From the NCBI RefSeq assembly GCF_014651635.1, contig NZ_BMXG01000005.1:1-64000 (forward strand): a stretch of 64,000 nt of DNA. The letters run 5' to 3'. The number at the start of each line of letters is the position of its first letter. Within the stretch, counting starts at the first letter, position 1. Shown here piece after piece: positions 47,606-57,022 of the stretch. Under the pieces are notes generated by a model. The model saw nothing but the letters and a program-made list of their open reading frames with translations, made no database searches and was not told the origin of the DNA. Made by a program: the position numbers and the translations under genes. The stretch is from Cerasicoccus arenae (GTDB taxonomy: Bacteria; Verrucomicrobiota; Verrucomicrobiia; Opitutales; Cerasicoccaceae).

Positions 47606-48337
47606 ATGGAGCCACATCCTTCGCTGTCGGATCATTATACGACGCTCAATGAGAAACAGTCTTTCCTTCGAAAAGTTTTTGACGATGCAGCGCCGTATTA
47701 CGAAGGCATTGCGAAATGGGGATGGTTTGGCACTGGGCACCGGTATCGTGTATGGGCGCTCAAAGGACATGGCCTAAAGCCGGGCATGAAGGTGCTCGAC
47801 GTCGCTGCTGGCACTGGACCCACCGCTCGCGCAATTCGTGACGTAATTGGTCAGGAGAACGAGGGAGATATTACTTGCCTAGAGCCCAGCGCTGGCATGA
47901 TTGCCGAGTCGAAGAAGCAGCTCAATTGTGAGCACATTCAGGCTGGGGCAGATGAAATGCCCGTGCCAGACAATCATTTTGACTACCTCACGATGGGCTT
48001 TGCCCTGCGTCATGTGAACGAGCTGGAGCAGTCTTTTCGTGAGTTTAACCGCTGTCTTAAGCCTGGTGGTAAAGTGCTCATCATGGACGTGACAATGCCC
48101 ACAAAGAAAGTTGGTCGTTTCTTCTTTAAACTGTATTTTAAGCACATCCTGCCCACGCTGACCAAGCTCTTTACGGGCAGCGAATCCGCCCGTTACCTGA
48201 TGGCTTACTACTGGGAAACGATGGACCAGATGGTCGCCGTCGACGACGTCCTACGCGATTTGAAGAGTGCAGGCTTTAAAGAGCCCAAACACGAATGGGT
48301 CATGGGATGCTTTAGTGAATATTCCGCTGAAAAATAG
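47606..48337 (+). CDS. menG: UbiE/MenG-type quinone methyltransferase
   Basis: A 243-residue methyltransferase of the UbiE/COQ5 family. The family N-terminus VRKVFDDAAPYYE-like segment (here FLRKVFDDAAPYYEGIA) is followed by motif I VLDVAAGTGPTARA and the family segments LTMGFALRHVNELEQSFRE and CLKPGGKVLIMDVT. It carries out the last C-methylation of menaquinone, or of ubiquinone where present. A verrucomicrobial host would be expected to use menaquinone (inference). It is the first gene of a co-directional run continuing to alr. Confidence 0.88.
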   Translation: MEPHPSLSDHYTTLNEKQSFLRKVFDDAAPYYEGIAKWGWFGTGHRYRVWALKGHGLKPGMKVLDVAAGTGPTARAIRDVIGQENEGDITCLEPSAGMIAESKKQLNCEHIQAGADEMPVPDNHFDYLTMGFALRHVNELEQSFREFNRCLKPGGKVLIMDVTMPTKKVGRFFFKLYFKHILPTLTKLFTGSESARYLMAYYWETMDQMVAVDDVLRDLKSAGFKEPKHEWVMGCFSEYSAEK

Positions 48338-48356
48338 AATACCAATACACCGAGAT

Positions 48357-48776
48357 ATGACGATGAAACACGCCACACTCTTGTCCTTGCTGGGGCTCTT
48401 TTGCTTACTGATTGCATCCGGCTGCAATACTCTACGCGGTAAGTCCTCCGTGGAGGATTATAACGCTGATCCGCTGACCGTACAGGCTCCGAATGGGGTG
48501 ACTGATACCGCTGTTCAAGATGTGATGTACCGGGCACTGACGGGCCGTCAATGGAAGATAATTGAGTCGAGTCCAAACAAGGTTGTGGGCACGCTCGACC
48601 ACCGCGGTTTCAAAGCGAAGGTGACTCTGGTGCACGAAGGAAATCAGATTAAAATCTTTTCGGACTCCACGTATTACTCAACGAAGCGCAAGGGTTACTA
48701 TCCGGCCGTGCCTTATGGCTGGTTGGAGAATCTCCAGAAAGACATGAATAACATGTTGGCGCGGTCGACCTACTAA
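48357..48776 (+). CDS. Small lipoprotein, unknown function
   Basis: A 139-residue protein starting at ATG 48357 or 48363, with lipoprotein signal LLGLFCLLIASGC (cysteine about residue 22). The frame is open upstream inside menG, but that part precedes the signal and is discarded. The mature domain is a short beta-alpha pattern (TGRQWKIIESSPNKVVGTLDHRG, then KVTLVHEGNQIKIFSDSTYY) like small periplasmic domains of unknown role. It lies 19 bases after menG and 8 bases before the chorismatase gene, so all are probably co-transcribed. Confidence 0.7.
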   Translation: MTMKHATLLSLLGLFCLLIASGCNTLRGKSSVEDYNADPLTVQAPNGVTDTAVQDVMYRALTGRQWKIIESSPNKVVGTLDHRGFKAKVTLVHEGNQIKIFSDSTYYSTKRKGYYPAVPYGWLENLQKDMNNMLARSTY

Positions 48777-48784
48777 TTGCTGTC

Positions 48785-49693
48785 ATGCCCATACGGGTAA
48801 TCTTTGGAGCCAACCATTCCCACCTGAATCCTGATTATGGGGAAATTCACTTGGCCACGCCTTTATTGGAGGGTGCGGGGCAGGAGGTTATATGCGCTGG
48901 GTCGGTGGATGTCTTTGAGCGCTCGGAGGAGCATTTCGTATCCGAGTCCAATGGCTGGCTGGTCTATGCTAGCAGTGTCCCGGTGAATGGCCCGCTGGCG
49001 GATTGCGCGGAGGATTTATATCATCAGCTTTTTCGTTGTCTGGATGGTTCGGAAATCGTCCGGATATGGAACTTTGTTCCAGCAATCAATGAGGTTGTTG
49101 ATGGTTTGGAGAACTATCGTGCTTTTTGCTTCGGACGTCATGAGGCGTTTGTTGCTAAGTTTGGTGGGCGGGCCTTTGACTCATTTTGCGCGGCTTCTGC
49201 AGTTGGGGTAAATGATAACCAGCTGACGGTATTCGCCATGGCCACCCACCGGCGGGCGCACCATCTGGAAAATCCCTTACAGAGCCCGGCTTATCGTTAC
49301 CCGGAGCGATACGGTCCACGTCCGCCGAGCTTTAGTCGTTCATCATATGTCGCCGGGGAATCTCCGGCGCTGTATATTTCCGGTACGGCTGCAGTGCGCG
49401 GCTCCGACAGTATTGCTTTGGGAGACTTGGCTGGTCAGCTTGAAGTCACCGGAGAAAACCTCGACCGCATTATCGCGGAAAGTGTAGCTGCTTTGGGGGG
49501 GGATATTACGCATGTTGGCTCTGCAATTGGACGTGCGTATGTCCGCCGTCCCGAAGATGCTTCGACAGTGATGGCATGCATTCGCGAGCATGCGTGGTGC
49601 ACGGCCGATCGTTTCAATATCGTGCATTCCGATATTTGCCGTGAAGAACTTCTGGTGGAAATTGAACTTTCCTGGCCCGCTGCGCTTGCGTAA
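48785..49693 (+). CDS. Chorismatase (FkbO/Hyg5/XanB2-like)
   Basis: A 302-residue protein of the YjgF-related chorismatase family. Recognised pieces are NYRAFCFGRHEAF, the ENP-AYRYPERYGPRPPSFSRS loop, YISGTAAVRGSDSIALGDL and the terminal KVYVRRPED-like segment (here AYVRRPEDASTVM). Chorismatases hydrolyse chorismate to pyruvate and a dihydroxy- or hydroxybenzoate; XanB2 makes 3- and 4-hydroxybenzoate for xanthomonadin and quinones. The following gene is a halogenase-like flavoprotein, which fits an aromatic secondary-metabolite role. A G8 run (49495-49502) lies in the gene. Confidence 0.75.
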   Translation: MPIRVIFGANHSHLNPDYGEIHLATPLLEGAGQEVICAGSVDVFERSEEHFVSESNGWLVYASSVPVNGPLADCAEDLYHQLFRCLDGSEIVRIWNFVPAINEVVDGLENYRAFCFGRHEAFVAKFGGRAFDSFCAASAVGVNDNQLTVFAMATHRRAHHLENPLQSPAYRYPERYGPRPPSFSRSSYVAGESPALYISGTAAVRGSDSIALGDLAGQLEVTGENLDRIIAESVAALGGDITHVGSAIGRAYVRRPEDASTVMACIREHAWCTADRFNIVHSDICREELLVEIELSWPAALA

Positions 49694-49720
49694 CTACTCA
49701 CGATCGGATTGGATTTTTCG

Positions 49721-50959
49721 ATGGCGTCCAGTTGCTATGATTGCCTGATTATCGGTGCTGGCCCAGCGGGCACGGCGGCAGGCATCTTGCTGGCACAATC
49801 CGGGCTTTCGGTGCTACTTGTCGAGAAGCGTAGTTTTCCGCGTTTTCACATCGGCGAGTCGTTGATCCCGGCGGTTAACCACATGCTCAAGCGTTTGGAT
49901 GTGTGGGATCGGATGGACGATGCCGGTTTTCTGCGGAAATACGGCGCTGAGTTCTGTTACGGCAGCGGCGAGGCGCGTGTGCACAATATTTTCGCCAATG
50001 GGCTCATTCCCGGCTACGAATATACTTACGAAGTGGAGCGTTCGCGTTTTGATGAACTGTTGCTGAATCGCGCTGGGGAGGTCGGGTGTGAGATTCGCCA
50101 GCCAGTCACCGTAAAGGAACTTACTGAAGTCGACGCTGGTTGGCGTGTGACCTTGGGTGGGGGGGAGGCGGTTAATGCGCGCTGGTTGTTTGACGCCACT
50201 GGACGCAGCGGTTTGCTACCACGCCATTTGGGGATCAAGTCCGATGGATTTGACCTGCCTCGCCGCTTTGCGGTTTTTAATCACTTCCGTGGCGTCAAAC
50301 GTCGGACTGGGCGTGAAATGGGCAATATCATTATCGTGCGGGTGCCCTCCGGCTGGTTTTGGTCCATTCCGCTCGATGATGAGCGCACCTCGGTGGGTTT
50401 AGTGACGACCAGTAATGAAGAACGGCAGCGCCCTCGTGCCATCTTCGAAGCCAATGTCGCAGAGAATCCGTTTATGCGCGATTGGATGAGCGAGGCTGAG
50501 CCGATAGAGGAGTTTCATGTCGAGGCGGACTATTCATACTGTAACCAACAGTTTGCGGGCCGAAACTGGTTTTTGCTGGGTGATGCGGCTGGATTCATTG
50601 ATCCCGTATTCTCATCTGGTATTTACTTGGCGATGGAATCCGCAAATCTCGCGGAAAAACTTCTGTCGGGCAAAGCTTGTCAGCGCGGTTTTCTCACGGC
50701 AAAGGAGCAACGTTTCTACGAGAGCAGTCTTCGGGAAAGCATGGGTGTGATGCTTCAACTGGTTACTTTGTTTTATGATCGTCAGGGCTTTTCCGTGTTC
50801 ATGCAGCCGTCCGATAAGTTTCAGCTCTTCAGTGCGATTAATTCCATTGTTGCGGGCCATACGAAGCGGGATTTTTCAGTTCGCTGGCGCTTCGCGCTTT
50901 TCCGGGCGATCTGCCGCCTTAATCGATACCACACCGTGTCGCCAACCGTGGAACTTTGA
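49721..50959 (+). CDS. Flavin-dependent halogenase-like oxidoreductase
   Basis: A 412-residue flavoprotein from the ATG at 49721. The FAD motif is IIGAGPAGTAAGILLAQ, followed by the FHIGESLIP signature. The halogenase-typical GWFWSIPL (the WxWxIP motif that bars monooxygenation) is present, and a lysine lies in FLRKYGAEF, where halogenases keep their catalytic lysine. GDAAGFIDPVFSSG completes FAD binding. Members halogenate phenolic or indolic substrates, or act as related reductases. Its position 27 bases after the chorismatase suggests a hydroxybenzoate-derived substrate (inference). Confidence 0.75.
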   Translation: MASSCYDCLIIGAGPAGTAAGILLAQSGLSVLLVEKRSFPRFHIGESLIPAVNHMLKRLDVWDRMDDAGFLRKYGAEFCYGSGEARVHNIFANGLIPGYEYTYEVERSRFDELLLNRAGEVGCEIRQPVTVKELTEVDAGWRVTLGGGEAVNARWLFDATGRSGLLPRHLGIKSDGFDLPRRFAVFNHFRGVKRRTGREMGNIIIVRVPSGWFWSIPLDDERTSVGLVTTSNEERQRPRAIFEANVAENPFMRDWMSEAEPIEEFHVEADYSYCNQQFAGRNWFLLGDAAGFIDPVFSSGIYLAMESANLAEKLLSGKACQRGFLTAKEQRFYESSLRESMGVMLQLVTLFYDRQGFSVFMQPSDKFQLFSAINSIVAGHTKRDFSVRWRFALFRAICRLNRYHTVSPTVEL

Positions 50960-51022
50960 GATGGTCGATTCCGCTTGGCCTAGCCGTCTGAGGCTGCATA
51001 AATCGACTGGTAAATCTACCCC

Positions 51023-52297
51023 ATGATTCGCATTCGCCGCACCTCAATCCGCTCTCTGATCGCCACTGATTCTGCGCTTGTTTGTTTCCTCGGTTACACG
51101 CAGGGAGATGAACGGCATGTTATTCGAGGCCTTGCGGTGATCCGTCCGCCTAATGATTCACCGGTTTTCGCACAGGCAGCGGAACAGGCGGCTCGCTATG
51201 CCACCGAAATTCGAGCCAGTAGTGTGTTCGGCTTCTGGTTGAAACTCCGCGACGCCATGATGAGTTGGCGCAAGGCGAATGACAAAACGGAGGCATCAAT
51301 CGCCTTTGGTTTGGCACTTGTGGAGCGCGCATTGGTGGACGCCTTTTGTCGCGGGCAGCAGATGTCGTTTACAGACTGTCTTCGCCAAAACACGCTTAGA
51401 ATCGATTTGGGAAAGCTCTGTAAACCGCTTGCAGGGAAAAAGCCCGCCGAGCTTTTGCAGCCGATCCAGCCTCGTCTCAATATCCAGTTACTCATTGCCG
51501 CCGACACCGAGTTTTCGGTTTTTACAGACGCCTTGGCGCAAGGAATTCGACATTTTCAGTTTGGCTTGAGTGGCCATCCTAGCGTAGATATCGCCCGCCT
51601 GATTGCTTTTTCCGAGCGACTCGATCGCCTCGAAGGTGTCTATTCGGTCAGTCTGGAAGGCAATGCCGCCTTTGCGACCACGACGGATCTTCGCGTGTTG
51701 TGGGACGACATGAGCGCCGCGTCTGAACTGAAGAAGTTTTGCCGCCGCATCGGCTATATTGAGCAACCATTCTCCGTAGAGGAGTCGCTGGGCAATGCTG
51801 TCGTCGCGCTCTTTGCCGAATGGCCCAACCGCCCGCCGATCCTTATTGATGAGGCCGACAATGCGCCCGGTGCTTGTGCGCGCTCGTTTGAATGGGGCTA
51901 CGCAGGTGCGGTCTTTCGCGCTGACCGTGGGCTGATACCGAGCATTGTCGATGCGTGCTTGCTGGGGGCCCGGCGAGACCGTGAGCCGGTGGGCAAATGG
52001 ACCGTGGCCGCTGGCCCCTTGACTACCGGGCATCCTCTTGCGCTACTGCCTGAGTTGGCTGCTTGCGCGGCACTCGGCCTCACATCGGTTACGGCCCAAC
52101 CTGAAATCTTCCAACCCAATGTCGTTGAACTGCCTGAGGCTTGGAAAGCTGATATCTTGCAGGCGCATTCAGAAACATTCGACTCGGAGTTTCGTCTTTT
52201 GCAAAACGATGGCGTACTGTCTCTCGGCGACGAAATAAGCGAATCGCCGTTTGGCTGTCATTGCGAAATCGACGCTACCGCGCTTGCCCATGTCTGA
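51023..52297 (+). CDS. Enolase-superfamily (MLE/OSBS-like) protein lacking canonical catalytic lysines
   Basis: A 424-residue protein with the enolase-superfamily layout: an alpha/beta cap (to about 130) and a barrel with acidic segments at the usual metal positions (SLEGNAAF, GYIEQPF, ILIDEADNA). The KxK motif expected on strand two is replaced by QFG (HFQFGLSG), and the later lysine by R in VFRADRG. It may therefore be a divergent o-succinylbenzoate synthase (MenC-like, given menG nearby) or a non-canonical member. It overlaps the CDF transporter start by 8 bases. Function is not assigned. Confidence 0.55.
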   Translation: MIRIRRTSIRSLIATDSALVCFLGYTQGDERHVIRGLAVIRPPNDSPVFAQAAEQAARYATEIRASSVFGFWLKLRDAMMSWRKANDKTEASIAFGLALVERALVDAFCRGQQMSFTDCLRQNTLRIDLGKLCKPLAGKKPAELLQPIQPRLNIQLLIAADTEFSVFTDALAQGIRHFQFGLSGHPSVDIARLIAFSERLDRLEGVYSVSLEGNAAFATTTDLRVLWDDMSAASELKKFCRRIGYIEQPFSVEESLGNAVVALFAEWPNRPPILIDEADNAPGACARSFEWGYAGAVFRADRGLIPSIVDACLLGARRDREPVGKWTVAAGPLTTGHPLALLPELAACAALGLTSVTAQPEIFQPNVVELPEAWKADILQAHSETFDSEFRLLQNDGVLSLGDEISESPFGCHCEIDATALAHV

Positions 52298-53228
52298 GCC
52301 CAACGCCACCGCCCACGAGCAACGCGCTTTGAAATATAGCGTTTGGGGAAACCTGTCATTGGGTGTGCTAGGGATCGTTTTTGCCGCGCTTTGTCACTCC
52401 GACGCAGTGCTACTCGATGGGGTGTTTTCGCTGATCAACTTTGGAGTGGCGCTACTGTCGCTCAAGGTCGCACGAATGGTCATGCGGCCGACGGACGATC
52501 GCTATCCCTTTGGTTATGCGTATTACGAGCCGATCCTGAATCTTGGCAAGGGCTTGATCATCGCGACGGTCTGCTTGTTGGGGCTTTATTCATCGGCAGG
52601 AGCGCTCTTCCACGGGGGGCGTGAGATTGCGGCGGGCATTGCATTTTTCTACGCCATTTCTGCGAGTGGGATCGGCTTGTTTATTACGCTGACACTCCGT
52701 GCTTTTGCCAAAAAATGCCACTCGCCGATTGTGGATGTGGACGCGAAAAACTGGCTGCTGGACACCGTGCTCAGCGGAATTATCGCCGTTGCGCTGCTCG
52801 GGGTTTACTTACTTGAGAACTCACGTTTTCGAGACTGGGCACCCTATGCGGATCCGGTTGCGGTGATGGTGCTGTGTCTGATTTTCATGCCGGTGCCGAT
52901 CCGTATTATTCGGGAAAACTGGGCGCAGGTGTTGGGGCAAAATGTCGACGCGAAATTGCTCAAAGACGCGCGTGAGGCGATGGCTAATTACCTTGCGGAT
53001 AAGTCCTGCGAATCCCACCAAGTCCGTGCAATTCGGGCGGGACGCTTCGTTTACCTGCATGTATTTCTCATTGTTGCGAAGGATGCAACTTGGCCCAGCA
53101 GCGTGGAAGAGCAGGACGCTTGCCGCCGTGCTATTTGCGAACAGCTCAAGCCCACGTATCCCTACCTCGTGATCGACGTGATGTTCACGCATGACAAGGT
53201 GTGGGCTGATCAGGATTTATTATCGTGA
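52290..53228 (+). CDS. Cation diffusion facilitator (CDF) family transporter
   Basis: A 312-residue membrane protein from the ATG at 52290, which overlaps the stop of the preceding gene; a start at 52251 in the same frame would lie inside that gene. CDF motifs are present: CHSDAVLLDGVFSLIN with H, D and D metal ligands on helix two, RYPFGYAYYEP, and VDVDAKNWLLDT on helix five. About six membrane helices precede a C-terminal cytosolic domain. It should export a divalent metal such as Zn2+, Fe2+ or Mn2+ in exchange for protons; the metal is not assignable. Confidence 0.88.
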   Translation: MSEPNATAHEQRALKYSVWGNLSLGVLGIVFAALCHSDAVLLDGVFSLINFGVALLSLKVARMVMRPTDDRYPFGYAYYEPILNLGKGLIIATVCLLGLYSSAGALFHGGREIAAGIAFFYAISASGIGLFITLTLRAFAKKCHSPIVDVDAKNWLLDTVLSGIIAVALLGVYLLENSRFRDWAPYADPVAVMVLCLIFMPVPIRIIRENWAQVLGQNVDAKLLKDAREAMANYLADKSCESHQVRAIRAGRFVYLHVFLIVAKDATWPSSVEEQDACRRAICEQLKPTYPYLVIDVMFTHDKVWADQDLLS

Positions 53229-53274
53229 AAAAACATTTCGCGCCCAACACTGTTTTGAGTAACGATTTAGACGA

Positions 53275-54447
53275 ATGAATGGCTCGACGCATCGGTGCTG
53301 GGCAGAGATTGATCTTGCCGCTTTGGAGCGTAACCTGGGAAAAATCCGGGCCGCGCTGCCATCGCATATCCGCTATGTTGCCGTGGTCAAAGCAGACGCT
53401 TACGGCCACGGAATGCCGCAAACCGTAGCTCGCCTGATGCAGAGTGGGGCGGATGCCTTTGCTGTTGCGAATGTTTACGAAGCTGCTGAATTGCGTGAGA
53501 TTGGCTCCGGCTGGCCGATACTTGTCTTGGGGGCCGTGCTGCCCGAAGAAGAGGCCCATCTGCTGCACTATGATCTGGTGGCTACAGTCTCAACCGCCGA
53601 AGAGGTTGAGCGCCTGGACAAGCTGGGCCGCAAGCACAAGCGCCCGGTCCGAGTCCACCTGAAAGTTGATACTGGCATGGGCCGTTTGGGGATTTGGCAC
53701 ACCGAGGCGCGCCCGTTGTTCGAGCGAATCGTTGCGGCCAAGAATATTGCGCTGGAGGGCGTCTTTACGCATTTTTCCAGCGCCGATAGCGACCCAGACT
53801 ACACGCTGCTGCAACGCCGTCGGTTTCTCCAACTGCTTGATAAATTACCTGAACTCGCCGACCAGCGACTGCTGATCCATGCCGACAATAGCGCGGGTCT
53901 CGATACACTGGCGCCAGATAGCCCGTTTAACGCGGTTCGTGTCGGTTTGCTTCAGTTCGGCCATGCACCGTATCGCGGTTCGCTGCTGGATCGTATCAAG
54001 CCAGAGCCCGTTCTGAGCTTTCATGCGCGTATTGGCATCGTCAAGGAACTGCCCTCTGGGGTGCCGATTAGTTACTCGCAAACGCACAAGCTGCGCCGTC
54101 GCAGCCAGCTCGCGGTGTTGACTGCTGGTTACGGCGATGGCATCCCAACGACTGCGAGCAACCGCGCATCGGTACTCATTCGTGGCCGGCGTTGCCCGGT
54201 TCTTGGTCGAGTAACGATGGACCAGACGATTGTCGACGTAACGGATCTACCCGAAGCTGCCCCAGGAGACATTGCTACGATGATTGGCGCGCAGGCGGTT
54301 ACCATTGAGCATCAAAAAGACGGCGAGACTCACGAACGCATCACAGTCGAAGAGTTTGCCTACTGGTGTGACAATATTCCTTGGGAAATCTTTTGCTCGA
54401 TCACCAAGCGCGTTCCTCGCCAATATAAGACTACGCGGGATCAGTGA
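53275..54447 (+). CDS. alr: Alanine racemase
   Basis: A 390-residue fold III PLP enzyme. The PLP lysine is K39 in [10 protein letters not shown], and the second catalytic residue (tyrosine) lies in [20 protein letters not shown] and the terminal [17 protein letters not shown] are standard. It interconverts L- and D-alanine for peptidoglycan. It follows the CDF gene by 46 bases and ends 17 bases before the convergent chemoreceptor gene, without an obvious terminator. Confidence 0.95.
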   Translation: MNGSTHRCWAEIDLAALERNLGKIRAALPSHIRYVAVVKADAYGHGMPQTVARLMQSGADAFAVANVYEAAELREIGSGWPILVLGAVLPEEEAHLLHYDLVATVSTAEEVERLDKLGRKHKRPVRVHLKVDTGMGRLGIWHTEARPLFERIVAAKNIALEGVFTHFSSADSDPDYTLLQRRRFLQLLDKLPELADQRLLIHADNSAGLDTLAPDSPFNAVRVGLLQFGHAPYRGSLLDRIKPEPVLSFHARIGIVKELPSGVPISYSQTHKLRRRSQLAVLTAGYGDGIPTTASNRASVLIRGRRCPVLGRVTMDQTIVDVTDLPEAAPGDIATMIGAQAVTIEHQKDGETHERITVEEFAYWCDNIPWEIFCSITKRVPRQYKTTRDQ

Positions 54448-54464
54448 TAGTTATAGGCACAATT

Positions 54465-56576
54465 TTAGGCATCCACGTCAAACTTGTCCACTTCGCTGCG
54501 AAGAACCTTAACTGATTGCTGCAATTCGCGGGTCGCTTGATTGAAGCCTAAGATGGATGAAGTCGTGGAGCGGGCAGCGTCTTTAAGACCGAGCATCGCC
54601 TGATCAATGTGTTTGGCACCAATGGACTGTGTGTCCATGCCTTGGCGGACTGATTCAAACTGAGTGGTTAGCTCCTGAACATGCTTAATGATTTCTACGA
54701 GCTGCTTGCTGACGGCTTGGACGCCGCCCATGCTCTGCTTCATTTGTTGACTGAAGTGCTCCATCTCACCAACCCCGCTGGCCACCGAGGAATGCATTTC
54801 CTTGATCATCTGCTCAATGTCCAGCGTGGCGACAGCGGTCTGGTCGGACAGGCGGCGAATTTCGCGCGCGACCACAGAAAAGCCCAAGCCATATTCGCCA
54901 GCTTTCTCCGCCTCAATTGCGGCATTGAGTGAAAGCAAATTCGTTTGATCGGCCACGGTGGTGATCGTGGTGATGACGCGGTTGACGTTTTTTGCGCGGT
55001 CGCTGATCACGGAAAGCTTTGTGGAAATTGCGGCATTGGCCTCGGCGAGCTTGCCCATAACCGTCTCCATATCTTCCAGACTTTTGCGCCCAGAATCTGC
55101 TAGTGCGGCAGTTTCGTTGGCGCTCGAGGTCACATCGCTCATGGTGTTCGAGAGCTCCTGTGAGGTCGTGGAAATTTCCTTCACCGCTGCGGCAATGGAA
55201 TTCGTCGAGGTTTCAAATTCATTGACGGCGGTTTCCTGTTGCTTGGCGTTGGCGGAAATTTTAGTAGCCGTTGCGGACAGTTGGACACTAGAGCCTTTCA
55301 CCTGACCGATGAGCGTGTTGAGGTTACTGATCATGGTCTTGATCGCGCGTAGTAACACTCCAGCTTCATCATTGCCCGTGACGGCGACTTTGGCGGTCAG
55401 GTCGCCATCGGCCACGCGACTGGCCAAGATGGCAGCGTGGGAGATGCGGCGGGAAATGGAATTTGCGAGCCAGACCATGACCACCAGCGTGATGATTAGT
55501 CCGATGATTGACACCGTTGCCATATAGGCGACGTGGCGGTTGAGAGGTGCGTAGATTTCGCTTTTGGCGACACTCATTACGAGCGTCCATTTTCCGGTTT
55601 CGATTTTAACCGAGTCGTAGAAACGCTCCTCGCCGTCGGGCTCTTTTACTAAAAGAATATTGGAATCAAGCGACATTTTATAGAACTTCAGCAGCGTATC
55701 ACTGATGTCCAAGTCCTCGACGCGCTTGCTTTTCAATTTACTGTCCATCGTTGCGGCAATGATGCGCCCGCGGCGGCTGATCAAGATGAATTCCGCGGTC
55801 TTGTAAGGCTTAAGCTCTTCTAGATAGCTTTGCAAAAATGCGAGTGCGCGGTCGACACCGGCAATGCCCTTAAACTCGTCGTCAATGATGATGGGATAAG
55901 TCTGCTCCACGATGAGCTTGCCCTCATAGTCGTAGGGCTCGGTGACCATGGCCAGTTCGTTCGTTGATGTGTGACGGTCTACTTTCTGTGGCACATAGTG
56001 CTTGCTGAGCTCGGTGGCGAAGCCGATGTTTTTTAGCTCGGAGTCACCCAGTGCGCGGTTTTTGACACCCTGATAATAAAAGCTGGTTTCCATGTCGACC
56101 AGCGGAGTCAGCAAGATGTTGGAATCGTTCTCGTGGTCACGATACCAGTAGGGCAGGAAGCGGCCTGTTTCGTCGACGGCCTTGGCGAATTCTTCATCGA
56201 CTGAGCCGATGAACTCGTGGTCTTGGCCATCCGCGTTGGGCTCATAGCCGAAGTAGGCCCCTGTCAACTGCGGGTGTAGTTTCAGAATTTCCTGAGCGTA
56301 GTGAATGGAGTCCTCGCGATGGCCAAACATGCCATTCTGCTGAGCAATGGCCATTGTTTTGGGTAGGGTAATGGACTCCAAGTTGGCTTTATCAATTTCG
56401 TCCGACGCTTTTTCGGTGGTCAGGTTGATGTTGGTGAGTGCGCCGTTCTTTAACTGTTCGTAGAACTCGGTCAGTAGGATGTAAGAGATGAGCGCAATCG
56501 TAGCAATAACCGGTAGCGCAATGCAGACAATGATCTGGGAGCGGAGACTGCGAAAACTGAGCGCCGGTAGCTTCAT
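54465..56576 (-). CDS. Methyl-accepting chemoreceptor with periplasmic Cache-type sensor, Wsp-like signalling tip
   Basis: A 703-residue receptor. A membrane helix (about 13-35) leads into a large periplasmic region (about 36-345) with the WYRDHEN and TEPYDYEGKLIVEQTYP pattern of dCache domains. A second membrane helix (about 350-372), a HAMP segment and the coiled-coil signalling domain follow. The hairpin tip reads VADQTNLLSLNAAIEAEKAGE and VVAREIRRLSDQTAVATLDIEQM, the wording of WspA-type receptors that control c-di-GMP rather than flagella. It overlaps the stop of the response-regulator gene upstream. Ligand is unknown. Confidence 0.88.
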   Translation of the reverse strand: MKLPALSFRSLRSQIIVCIALPVIATIALISYILLTEFYEQLKNGALTNINLTTEKASDEIDKANLESITLPKTMAIAQQNGMFGHREDSIHYAQEILKLHPQLTGAYFGYEPNADGQDHEFIGSVDEEFAKAVDETGRFLPYWYRDHENDSNILLTPLVDMETSFYYQGVKNRALGDSELKNIGFATELSKHYVPQKVDRHTSTNELAMVTEPYDYEGKLIVEQTYPIIIDDEFKGIAGVDRALAFLQSYLEELKPYKTAEFILISRRGRIIAATMDSKLKSKRVEDLDISDTLLKFYKMSLDSNILLVKEPDGEERFYDSVKIETGKWTLVMSVAKSEIYAPLNRHVAYMATVSIIGLIITLVVMVWLANSISRRISHAAILASRVADGDLTAKVAVTGNDEAGVLLRAIKTMISNLNTLIGQVKGSSVQLSATATKISANAKQQETAVNEFETSTNSIAAAVKEISTTSQELSNTMSDVTSSANETAALADSGRKSLEDMETVMGKLAEANAAISTKLSVISDRAKNVNRVITTITTVADQTNLLSLNAAIEAEKAGEYGLGFSVVAREIRRLSDQTAVATLDIEQMIKEMHSSVASGVGEMEHFSQQMKQSMGGVQAVSKQLVEIIKHVQELTTQFESVRQGMDTQSIGAKHIDQAMLGLKDAARSTTSSILGFNQATRELQQSVKVLRSEVDKFDVDA

Positions 56577-57007
56577 GAGGATTGATCCGCTGCGACGGCC
56601 ATCCGGAGATGTCGTAGCTCGAGGGAGGTGTCGATTTTTGCCGTGAGTAGGATTGGGTTGAAGAGCTTTGCCATGTAGTCCTCAGCCCCGTCGGAAATGC
56701 ATTGCGCGACGCTTTCAATATTATCTACCGCGGTGACCATGATCACGGCGATGTCCTTGTAAGCGGGGTTCGCCTTGATTGCCTTGAGCGCTTCGTAGCC
56801 ATTGAGTACGGGCATTTGAATATCGAGCAAGATGAGGTCCACCGGATGTTCAGCAATGTAATCCAGGCACTGCTGGCCATCCTCCACCGATTCGACGTGT
56901 TCATAGCCGGCTTGGCTGAGGTGGCGCATCATCATAATACGCATCATATTCGTATCCTCGACGACGAGGATACGCGCTTTCTTCGGTTCAAAGGGGGGGA
57001 GGTGCAT
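56573..57007 (-). CDS. Single-domain response regulator (CheY-like)
   Basis: A 144-residue receiver domain with no output domain. The acidic pocket is VVEDTN near the start, the phospho-acceptor is D62 in LILLDIQMPVLNG, and the T/S site is in VMVTAVDN, with a lysine in YMAKLFNPIL. The stop overlaps the chemoreceptor ATG (ATGA), so the two are translationally coupled and probably form one signalling unit. No CheA, CheW or CheR gene is in the window, so the histidine kinase must lie elsewhere. Confidence 0.9.
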   Translation of the reverse strand: MHLPPFEPKKARILVVEDTNMMRIMMMRHLSQAGYEHVESVEDGQQCLDYIAEHPVDLILLDIQMPVLNGYEALKAIKANPAYKDIAVIMVTAVDNIESVAQCISDGAEDYMAKLFNPILLTAKIDTSLELRHLRMAVAADQSS

Positions 57008-57022
57008 TAGGCGGAAAATATT

